Assembly: GCA_011056555.1 (NCBI GenBank)
Contig: DSEQ01000001.1
Location: 1 to 64,000, forward strand
Direction of reading: 5' to 3'
Length of the DNA: 64,000 nucleotides
Source: Candidatus Zixiibacteriota bacterium
Lineage (GTDB): Bacteria > Zixibacteria > MSB-5A5 > JAABVY01
This document shows, piece after piece, positions 31,343-39,249 of the stretch. The notes beneath the pieces were generated by a model that was given only the letters and a program-made list of their open reading frames with translations, ran no database searches and was not told the origin of the DNA. A program made the position numbers and the translations under genes. The stretch's first letter is position 1, and the number at the start of each line of letters is the position of its first letter.

Positions 31343-31541
31343 ATATCAGGTCAATTTTGTCTGCACTATTATATACGAAATCGGAAAATATGCAACGGAT
31401 TTTCCTTTGAATCTTTCGTTTTTACAGCCAGTTTTTAACAACCGCGCCCGACGAATGTTCCAAACCGCCCGGATCTTTAAATCCCTTGCCCAACACTCAT
31501 TCCGGCGCTATATTGCATGGCTGAAACAGGAGGTGAGTTTC

Positions 31542-32039
31542 ATGGCGACGATAAAAGGTAAAGTCCACAAATATGGCGATGACATCAATACCGATGTGAT
31601 CTTCCCGGGAAAATATACCTACACCGTAACAGATCCCGAGGAGATGGCGCAGCATGCCATGGAGGACCTCGATCCGGATTTTGTCAAAACTGTCGAGGAT
31701 GGCGATATCGTGGTTGGCGGTACGAATTTCGGCTGTGGCTCCTCGCGTGAGCAGGCGGTTAAATGCCTGAAATTCGCCGGGGTGGGGGCGGTGATAGCAA
31801 AAACATTTGCACGTATCTACTTCCGCAACCTTATAAATAACGGCGTGCCGGCCATCGTCCAGCCCGAACTGGTTGACAAGGTCAAGAAAGGCGACAGGCT
31901 CGAGATCGACCTGGAGAAGGGGAAGATTAAGTCTCCTTACGGTGAATTTGATTTTCCCGCCTACGCCCCTGAAATCATGGCTATCATGAAAGAGGGCGGC
32001 CTGATTCCGTACACGAAAAAAAAGCTGGGGACGGCATAA
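31542..32039 (+). CDS. leuD: 3-isopropylmalate / homoaconitate dehydratase small subunit (LeuD-like)
   Basis: GKVHKYGDDINTDVIFPGKYTYT...GGTNFGCGSSREQAVKCLKFAGVGAVIAKTFARIYFRNLINNGVPAIV. Start placed at 31542 after an AGGAGGTG RBS. Confidence 0.9.
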   Translation: MATIKGKVHKYGDDINTDVIFPGKYTYTVTDPEEMAQHAMEDLDPDFVKTVEDGDIVVGGTNFGCGSSREQAVKCLKFAGVGAVIAKTFARIYFRNLINNGVPAIVQPELVDKVKKGDRLEIDLEKGKIKSPYGEFDFPAYAPEIMAIMKEGGLIPYTKKKLGTA

Positions 32040-32062
32040 AGTCAGCTATATATCTTGTTGAA

Positions 32063-32122
32063 CAGGTTCCCTGCGAACCTGGCGACGATATAATTGGCAT
32101 GATCACAAAGATCATGCCCTAC
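32063..32122. repeat. MITE-like element (family C partial copy)
   Basis: CAGGTTCCCTGCGAACCTG ... GCATGATCacaaaGATCATGCCCTAC; shares CAGGTTCCCTGCGAACCTG and GCCCTAC with 57713-57796. Confidence 0.65.
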
Positions 32123-32136
32123 ACCAGAATAGTCCA

Positions 32137-32805
32137 ATGCTCAAAGACAAAATAGTAGAGCTCAATCCCGAACGCGTGCTGGATATCGGCTGCCGTGACG
32201 GCTCCTTCACCGCCGAATTGTCCCAATACTGCGGTGAAATTATTGCCATAGACATAAATCCGGATGCTGTCGAACGAGCCCTGAAAGACAATTCAAAATC
32301 CAATATAGAATACATGGTTGGGGATGGGCGCTCGGTGGAATTCGATGATGCCGGCTTCGACCTGGTTTATGAGAAGGATGCGCTTCATCATATTAAAGAG
32401 TGGCAACAGGCGGTTGATGAGATGCTCAGGCTGTCCTCGAACTATGTTCTGATTGAGGAACCGTTGAATGATCCCCGCAGTGAAGCCAAGCGCAACGCCA
32501 TCATGGCCCAGGAGTTCTTCCTGGAGGTGCAGCGAGAGGCCGGCTATTCGCATTTTAAATATATTTCACTCGAGACCCTGAAAGGCTATTTGAAACATAA
32601 GGGCTTAAATTTCGAAATCGAAATTGAGAAGTGCGATGAGCCGGAAACATATGAGCATCATTTCGACCAGTTTGAGGAATTTGCCTTCAAGACCGGGCGC
32701 GGGGATTACTGGATGAAGCGGCTGGATGATTTTCTGGATGAGATGAAAGGCAGGCCGATCTGCCAATCCGATACATTATTCATCGAAGTCAGGAAGCTAA
32801 AGTAA
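32137..32805 (+). CDS. Class I SAM-dependent methyltransferase
   Basis: VLDIGCRDGSFTAELSQYCGEIIAIDINPDAVERAL...FDLVYEKDALHHI. Confidence 0.85.
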   Translation: MLKDKIVELNPERVLDIGCRDGSFTAELSQYCGEIIAIDINPDAVERALKDNSKSNIEYMVGDGRSVEFDDAGFDLVYEKDALHHIKEWQQAVDEMLRLSSNYVLIEEPLNDPRSEAKRNAIMAQEFFLEVQREAGYSHFKYISLETLKGYLKHKGLNFEIEIEKCDEPETYEHHFDQFEEFAFKTGRGDYWMKRLDDFLDEMKGRPICQSDTLFIEVRKLK

Positions 32806-32875
32806 ATCGGCTTACCCCGGTAGCTGTCCGTTACCGGCCGAAACGGCAGTCAAACCACATGAGAAGCCCAGCGCC

Positions 32876-33106
32876 ATGATAATCTATGGCCCGTTCAAAT
32901 TAAGCCGCCATCCCATGTACCTCGGTATGACCGCAATTCTTCCGGGAGAGGCGATCTTGCTTGGATCGCTGACTGCGTTCATAGCCCCCCTGGGATTTTT
33001 TCTGGTCATGCAGGCGGTCTTTATCCCCCTCGAGGAACGTTCCATGTCCCAGACCTTCGGTGAGGAATACACCCTGTACCGAAAAAAGGCCAGGATGTGG
33101 TTTTAG
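32876..33106 (+). pseudogene. Truncated isoprenylcysteine carboxyl methyltransferase-like (ICMT) protein
   Basis: GPFKLSRHPMYLGMTAILPGEAILLGS...FIPLEERSMSQTFGEEYTLYRKKARMWF. Homology-like sequence (TAVKPHEKPSAM) continues upstream of the only Met, and the N-terminal TM region is missing. Confidence 0.6.
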
Positions 33107-33323
33107 GCGTAACAACATCTTGGTGAATTATAGCCTTTAAGAATATGATGACGGCTCTGATAGCGACTGCTTCTTAAGATCTGAAAACTAGTGGATTTGC
33201 GACTCATCTAATCTAGATAATTTTTGGAAATTTAATATAAATCCTTTTCTAAATTCCTTCCGTTTATTATATTGTCATCAAAATAGGCGCAATATTTCAT
33301 ACTTTACTCGGAGTTTTAAATCT

Positions 33324-34463
33324 GTGAACCGTAAATTTGCATTTATAGATGAATCTGGAGACAATGGTCTAAATTTTTCTAAATCAGGCACACATTTTTT
33401 AGTCACCGCAGTTATTGTGAATGAATCGGATTATGACGCTGTGGAAAAGGGCACTCTCAAATTGCGGAGTCATTATTTTAGAGGCGGCGAACTAAAGTCA
33501 AGTAAGATCGGGAAGAATGCAAAAAAAAGAAAAGACATTCTAAAAGATATTTCTGGATTAAAAGTCAGGGTCTTTACTGTAGCAATTGATAAACGGCATC
33601 TTGTTTCCAAAGGATTCAAATATAAGAAGTCATTCTATAAGTATATCCATAGAATTTTAGATTCAGAGCTAATCAAAGTTTTCGAAGAACTCACCATTTC
33701 GTCCGATAGCTATGGAGACGCGGAGTTCATGGAAGGTTTCCAAGCTTATATAAAAAAGCATCATCCACCCGATCTGTTCAACAACTTTAACTTCAAGTTT
33801 GAAGGTAGTAAATCCAACACATTTCTTCAATTGGCGGATTTCATTTGTGGAAGTATCGGGAGAGTATATAATTCCAACGATGACGATTCGGATAAGTCGC
33901 AATATATTGAGATACTAAAACCAGTTCTTATTCTAATTTATCACTGGCCGCCAAGATATGAGAAATATATCAATGATCTCAAAGATTCCGGTCATATATT
34001 CAACGAAATCATAACGGATGTATCTTGCAGAATTGCATTAAACTATATTAGTGCCTGGAGTTCTACGACGGATCAAGTCAAAAAATATCAAGTTGAATGC
34101 TTAAAATATTTATTGTTCAATTTTTATATCAATCCCGATAAATATATAAGCACCAAAGAACTGATTAGACACCTATCTCCTCTTGAATCAGACACCATCA
34201 AACCAACGACCTTCCGATTACAAGTGATGGCAAAATTGAGGGATCAAGGTGTTCTGGTAGCAAGTAATGAGAGGGGCTTCAAAATACCAACCACAGAAAA
34301 GGATTGTCTTAATTTTATCGAAACAAGCAATAAGACAATTGCGCCCATGTTAACAAGGATACAGAGATTTAGAAATAGCATTCTGTTGGCAACTAATGGA
34401 CAGTTCGATGTTCTTGGACCATCTCAATTCAGCTACCTCAAAAAAGTCTTTGACGACATCTAA
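33324..34463 (+). CDS. DUF3800 domain protein with a C-terminal winged-helix-like region
   Basis: FAFIDESGDNGLNFSKSGTHFLVTAVIV...FKFEGSKSNTFLQLADFICGSIGRVYN is the DUF3800 signature; a C-terminal ~130 aa extension follows. Confidence 0.85.
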   Translation: MNRKFAFIDESGDNGLNFSKSGTHFLVTAVIVNESDYDAVEKGTLKLRSHYFRGGELKSSKIGKNAKKRKDILKDISGLKVRVFTVAIDKRHLVSKGFKYKKSFYKYIHRILDSELIKVFEELTISSDSYGDAEFMEGFQAYIKKHHPPDLFNNFNFKFEGSKSNTFLQLADFICGSIGRVYNSNDDDSDKSQYIEILKPVLILIYHWPPRYEKYINDLKDSGHIFNEIITDVSCRIALNYISAWSSTTDQVKKYQVECLKYLLFNFYINPDKYISTKELIRHLSPLESDTIKPTTFRLQVMAKLRDQGVLVASNERGFKIPTTEKDCLNFIETSNKTIAPMLTRIQRFRNSILLATNGQFDVLGPSQFSYLKKVFDDI

Positions 34464-34678
34464 GCTATTTCCATAACTACTGTGTGCAAAAGAACTTGAG
34501 TACTGAATTTTTTGATTTTACCTGACACAAAAAAGTCCTCGGATTATACAAACCATAAAAAGGAAAGCTTGCCTAGTCTAATAGAGATTATAATACATTG
34601 CACGGTAATCGAATCCAAGGAAACCTCAAGAAGCTTGCAGAAGTTAAGTTTAAGTCCAATTAGGCATATTCGTTAATG

Positions 34679-34915
34679 TCATAAATTGTTTATTTCATAC
34701 GTACCATCATCATCAACAAAATGCACATAACCGTCATCCCGCAATTCCTGCATAATACGACTGAGTGTCTGCTCAGGCGTTCTGCCTTTTGACCTTGTAT
34801 CTTTCACAATATTTCCAATCTCTTCTCTAATTAGCTTGCTTCTTATTACAGTATTCGTATTGTGTCTTTCTGAATAGCGCCTTAAAGCATCAAGAACAGC
34901 ATTTTTCCAGAACAT
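34679..34915 (-). CDS. Stand-alone winged-helix protein resembling DpnI-type C-terminal HTH domains
   Basis: AVLDALRRYSERHNTNTVIRSKLIREEIGNIVKDTRSKGRTPEQTLSRIMQELRDDGYVHFVDDDGTYEI. Confidence 0.6.
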   Translation of the reverse strand: MFWKNAVLDALRRYSERHNTNTVIRSKLIREEIGNIVKDTRSKGRTPEQTLSRIMQELRDDGYVHFVDDDGTYEINNL

Positions 34916-34965
34916 TTTAACTCCTCGCTTAATCTTCGTAATAATATATTTAAGTCAATCCCATC

Positions 34966-35502
34966 CTACCTCTCCTTAAACGGCTCAAAGCTCATGAAGT
35001 CGCAGTGGTGGACTATGTAGGCCTCGGGGGTGCGCTTGACCATGTCGCCCTCACCGGCATGCGCCGCGATTATATGGCAGACCTCCCTGGGCACCCCGCA
35101 CTGCATCGCCAGCCCCACACCCGAAAAGGGATGACGCAGCACCTTGCCGTAATCCGACTGCACCACCCGTCCTCCAACCTTCTCATACTCCAGCAGCTTG
35201 CCGACATCCGCCAGGATCGCCCCGGCAATCACAACATCCATATCGATCGGCAGGTTATCCTTGAAAAACTTCTGCATCTGAGCCGCACAGTCGCGCGCGA
35301 GATGCACCACCGCACGTTTGTGCTGCATAAAGGTCACCTTGCAGTTTTCGATTAAGAGCGTGAATGGTATCTCATTTAAGTCTTTGGCATCGAGGGAACT
35401 TTTTTCCAGCGCCAGCGCCCATGTGTCCGCGGTGGCATGACGCAGTTTCTCATCCTCGATCCACTCCAGCTCCGGCCAGAGTTCATATACATCATCAGGC
35501 AT
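34966..35502 (-). CDS. HD domain-containing phosphohydrolase-like protein
   Basis: HKRAVVHLARDCAAQ...VIAGAILADVGKLLEYEK...HPFSGVGLAMQCGVPREVCHIIAAHAGEGD. Confidence 0.75.
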   Translation of the reverse strand: MPDDVYELWPELEWIEDEKLRHATADTWALALEKSSLDAKDLNEIPFTLLIENCKVTFMQHKRAVVHLARDCAAQMQKFFKDNLPIDMDVVIAGAILADVGKLLEYEKVGGRVVQSDYGKVLRHPFSGVGLAMQCGVPREVCHIIAAHAGEGDMVKRTPEAYIVHHCDFMSFEPFKER

Positions 35503-35709
35503 AACTTTCTCCTTCTATGGTTCCCACCGCTAAAGCGGCTGGGGCACCCGGTATAAAGTGATTCGGAAATCAATTTATTGATGTTAAAGGGATTGTCAAA
35601 TGAAAGTGTGTGGTGGTGTCAGAGATGCGCGGGTTCACACCATGCCCGAGGCAAGGCAAGAAACTGAGCGACGGCCGATGTCAGAGCAGGTGCGGTCCTC
35701 CGTATGGAT

Positions 35710-35751
35710 GCGCAGGGTCACATCCGGCCAGGGCCGGACAAGACCCTGCGC
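35710..35751. repeat. 42-bp nested palindrome (family A copy 1)
   Basis: GCGCAGGGTC-aca-TCCGGCC-ag-GGCCGGA-caa-GACCCTGCGC. Confidence 0.8.
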
Positions 35752-35867
35752 TACAGATTGGAGTGTTCGGAGCGATATGATAGAGGGTGGCCTGCTCATA
35801 GGCGGTTGGCCGAGCGCTTGATTATAATCTGCCCAGGCCCGGATGAATTAGGGCGTGCCACCCTATC

Positions 35868-35983
35868 GTCATTGCGAGCCTGGCTGCAGCCGGGCGTGGC
35901 AATCTCTTAGTTTAGTCTGATAGCACAGCGGAGGAGATTCCCACGTCGATCATAATCCGAGATTATGATCTCCTCGGAATGAC
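35868..35983. repeat. MITE/REP-like element (family B copy 1)
   Basis: Near-inverted ends GTCATTGCGAG...CTCGGAATGAC with an internal GGCGTGGCAATCTC; ~116 bp intergenic. Confidence 0.65.
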
Positions 35984-36110
35984 TTGGTCCAGATGCCCCC
36001 CCTGAATGACCAGGTGGAACCATCCATCCGAATTATGAGGTTGACACGGACCCGCGGCCCCATCAAATTTAAAGATTTCCATATCGATTTGAATATTTTA
36101 TAATTTCTGC

Positions 36111-36986
36111 ATGGCCGCTATCGAGATCAAAAACCTGAAAAAGCATTTCGGGCCGACACGGGCTGTCGATGGCATTTCGTTCGATGTCGAGAAAAAGGAA
36201 ATCTTCGGCTTTCTGGGTCCCAATGGCGCGGGTAAGACCACCACGATACGCTGCATGATGGATTTCATCCGTCCCACTGACGGCAGTGTCAGCATTCTGG
36301 GTATAGATTCACGGGGGGCTGCGGTCGAGCTCAAGAATAAAATCGGCTATCTCCCGGGGACTGTGCGGCTTTATGATAAATGGACGGGTGAGGACCATAT
36401 CGACTATGTCCGCAGGCTGCGAAAATGTAATGACAATGCCAGGGACATGGCTAAATTTCTGGATCTGGATATTTCCGTCAAAACCCGCCACCTCTCTCTC
36501 GGAAATAGTCAAAAGCTGGGATTGATCCTGGCACTTATGGGTGACCCGGAGATTCTGGTTCTCGATGAGCCCACACTCGGCCTCGATCCGTTATTTCAAG
36601 ATTCAGTCTATGAACTTCTCAAGAAGGCCAATTCCGAGGGCAAGACCATTTTTATGTCCTCGCATTATCTGGGCGACGTTGAGCGGATATGCGATCGGGT
36701 GGAGATAATCAAGGAAGGCAAACTGGTGGCGGCGGAAGGGGTGAGGGATTTGAAGCAGAAGAGGATATACAAGGTCCAGGCCTTCTTTGCAGGATCATTC
36801 GACAGAAATGCATTCGAGATAGAGGGGGTCGAGATCACCAGCGAGACATCCGAGAGCCTTTCAATGGATGTCAAAGGGGATATCAATCCTCTTATCGCCA
36901 GACTCGGTAATTTTGAATTGAGGGATTTGCAGATTGAACATGCATCATTGAAAGACATCTTCCTGGAATTTTATGAAAAGCGGTGA
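36111..36986 (+). CDS. ABC transporter ATP-binding protein
   Basis: FLGPNGAGKTTTIRCMM, LSLGNSQKLGLILALMGDPEILVLDEPTLGLDP. Confidence 0.95.
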   Translation: MAAIEIKNLKKHFGPTRAVDGISFDVEKKEIFGFLGPNGAGKTTTIRCMMDFIRPTDGSVSILGIDSRGAAVELKNKIGYLPGTVRLYDKWTGEDHIDYVRRLRKCNDNARDMAKFLDLDISVKTRHLSLGNSQKLGLILALMGDPEILVLDEPTLGLDPLFQDSVYELLKKANSEGKTIFMSSHYLGDVERICDRVEIIKEGKLVAAEGVRDLKQKRIYKVQAFFAGSFDRNAFEIEGVEITSETSESLSMDVKGDINPLIARLGNFELRDLQIEHASLKDIFLEFYEKR

Positions 36987-37792
36987 TTATGTCTGTGATA
37001 TTGCGCCGCCTGTTTAAGGACAGGGGCATAACATTAACGATCTTCTGCCTGGCGGGAATACTCCTTATCTGGCTCTATGTCGCTTTCTTTCCGCTCATCC
37101 TCGAGCAAGCGGAAAATCTCCGCGGATTGATGGAGAGCCTGCCCACAGGCCTTTTGCGGGCATTCGGGATCGAGAACCTGGATATCTTCAATATAGAGGG
37201 TTTCCTGACATACAAGCATTACAGCATGATGGTGCCGCTGATGCTGATCTTCCTGATGGCCTCGCTGGCGGGGTCAGGTCTTTCGGGTGAGGTTGAGCGC
37301 GGTACTATCGAGATTTCTCTGGCCTGCCCGGTCTCAAGGCTCAGCATATACTTCGGGCTGTATTTTGGCGGGCTCGTGATGCTGATTATCTTCACAATCT
37401 GCGCGGTGCTGCCGATTTTCCCTCTGGCCGGGATTTACAATACCGCTGTTGTTTCCAATTATCATTTTCTGGTAGGGGTGATGAGCCTCTTTTTCGGATG
37501 GGCGGTCTTCAGCCTTTCGATGCTGGTGTCGGCAGTTAATTCCGAGCAAAGGCGCACATACATGGTCTTCGGCGGGATAATTTTTGTGATGTATATTCTC
37601 GACCTGATCTCGGCGCTGGTGGGGTCTGTGTCATGGATGAAATACCTGTCCTTTTTCTATTATTATAATCCAAATTATATTCTGCTCAATAATTCAATTC
37701 CTGCAATAGCAATACTGATATTCGCGGCCTCGGCGATAGTTTTTACTGTGGCAGGGGCCGTCTACTTCAGGTCACGGGATATAGCGATCTAA
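36983..37792 (+). CDS. ABC transporter permease (ABC-2 type)
   Basis: Six-TM protein (SGLSGEVERGTIEISLACPVSRLSIYFGLYFGGLVML) overlapping the ATPase gene stop. Confidence 0.85.
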   Translation: MIMSVILRRLFKDRGITLTIFCLAGILLIWLYVAFFPLILEQAENLRGLMESLPTGLLRAFGIENLDIFNIEGFLTYKHYSMMVPLMLIFLMASLAGSGLSGEVERGTIEISLACPVSRLSIYFGLYFGGLVMLIIFTICAVLPIFPLAGIYNTAVVSNYHFLVGVMSLFFGWAVFSLSMLVSAVNSEQRRTYMVFGGIIFVMYILDLISALVGSVSWMKYLSFFYYYNPNYILLNNSIPAIAILIFAASAIVFTVAGAVYFRSRDIAI

Positions 37793-37934
37793 ACCTAACA
37801 AGCAATGATTCAATAAGTTACCGCGTCCGATACCAGAAACGTCAAATTAATCATAATCAGGAGAAACATTATCCTGTTTAATGCCGTTAACGGTCATATA
37901 TAGATAATCCAAAAAATTAATCCCAGGAGGACTT

Positions 37935-38219
37935 ATGCCTTATCTCGTAATAAAGCATAAAGTTAAGGACTTTGATAACTGGAAGACGCAATTTGATAAT
38001 TTTGCCGACTTCCGCAAGTCATCAGGCGAGAAATCGTACAGCATCATGCATCCTGCCGATGATCCCAACGATCTGGTGGGAATCTTCGAATGGGACAGCA
38101 TCGAGAATGCCCAGAAGTTTGTTAAGGCTCCGGAACTGAAGGAGGCCATGAGCAAGGCGGGCGTGATCAGCGAGCCGGAAATCGAATTTATGAAAGAATC
38201 CACAAGCGGTAGTTTGTAG
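37935..38219 (+). CDS. Small ferredoxin-like-fold (cyclase/monooxygenase-like) protein
   Basis: MPYLVIKHKVKDFDNWKTQFDNFADFRKSSGEKSYSIMHPADDPNDLVGIFEWDSIENAQKFVKAPELKEAMSKAGV. Confidence 0.65.
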   Translation: MPYLVIKHKVKDFDNWKTQFDNFADFRKSSGEKSYSIMHPADDPNDLVGIFEWDSIENAQKFVKAPELKEAMSKAGVISEPEIEFMKESTSGSL

Positions 38220-38249
38220 ACAATCATCCTCTATCCGATTAACTCATGC

Positions 38250-38275
38250 GCGGCGCATCGGCCTCGGTGCGCCGC
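38250..38275. repeat. GC-rich palindrome (family E copy 1)
   Basis: GCGGCGCA-N10-TGCGCCGC; a similar copy lies at 57872-57895. Confidence 0.55.
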
Positions 38276-38361
38276 AACCCTGGTTCAAAGCTGAACGCAT
38301 TGAACTCACAATTCACGCCGATTCTTCAATTTTATGGGATTTTTTTAGGAGGAGTTATTTT

Positions 38362-39087
38362 ATGACGAAAAAAGTCCTCACCTGGCCCGCGGTCGCTTCG
38401 ATCATTTTCTTGTTCTTTTTGCTGACAGGATGCGGTGATGATGATAGTATCAATCCTGAGAGCCTCACAATCACCGACATTGATGGTAATATATATAGCG
38501 TAGTCAAAATCGGTGACCAATTGTGGATGGCCGATAATTTAAAAGTGACACATTATCGCAATGGCGATCCTATCGCCAATGTCACCGTTGTTGCTGAATG
38601 GTCCTCGATGACTGCCGGGGCATATTGTGATTACAATAATGAAGTCACCAATGCCGCAGTATATGGCAGGCTCTACAATTGGTATGCCGTGAATGACAGC
38701 AGAGGGATTGCTCCGGAGGGATGGCATGTGCCCTCGGATTCTGAATGGAAGCAGCTTGAGAGGCATCTGGGCCTGAGCAATGAGGAAGCCGATTCCGCTG
38801 GATGGCGGGCTGACGGATTGGGCGGCAAGCTCAAAGCGACTTATAACTGGCAGCTTCCCAACGATGGCGCCACCAACGAGACCGGTTTCACAGCCCTCCC
38901 GGGAGGCAACCGTTATTTTGGCAGCGGCAATACATTTAACTCAATAAACCAGGCAGCGTTTTTCTGGACCGCCGGGGAATCCGAGGGCAGGACATGGCAC
39001 CGTGCCCTCTTATATGACCGGTCAGGCATCTTCCGCTACTACGAACCCAAAAATGTCGGCCTCTCGGTCCGCTGTGTGAAGGATTGA
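38362..39087 (+). CDS. FISUMP-domain lipoprotein
   Basis: Lipobox LLTGCG; DIDGNIYSVVKIGDQLWMADNLKVTHY...YGRLYNWYAVNDSRGIAPEGWHVPSDSEWKQLERHLG, the Fibrobacter succinogenes major paralogous domain pattern. Confidence 0.88.
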   Translation: MTKKVLTWPAVASIIFLFFLLTGCGDDDSINPESLTITDIDGNIYSVVKIGDQLWMADNLKVTHYRNGDPIANVTVVAEWSSMTAGAYCDYNNEVTNAAVYGRLYNWYAVNDSRGIAPEGWHVPSDSEWKQLERHLGLSNEEADSAGWRADGLGGKLKATYNWQLPNDGATNETGFTALPGGNRYFGSGNTFNSINQAAFFWTAGESEGRTWHRALLYDRSGIFRYYEPKNVGLSVRCVKD

Positions 39088-39249
39088 TGGTAACCTTGCC
39101 TGGGGCCACATCCGGCTCAAGGCTGGAAGAGACATCGCGCGACAGATTGATGTGTCGTGATGAATAGGTAAGGGGTTGACTGTTGTCGTCGTGCGAGGCC
39201 TTGGTCCCGATTTATCGGGATTGTGATCTCGCACTCAAATGATCCTTTA

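Noticed and set aside
38250-38275. Terminator after the 37935-38219 gene
   Set aside because: GC-rich hairpin but no U-tract on either strand; treated as a repeat instead.
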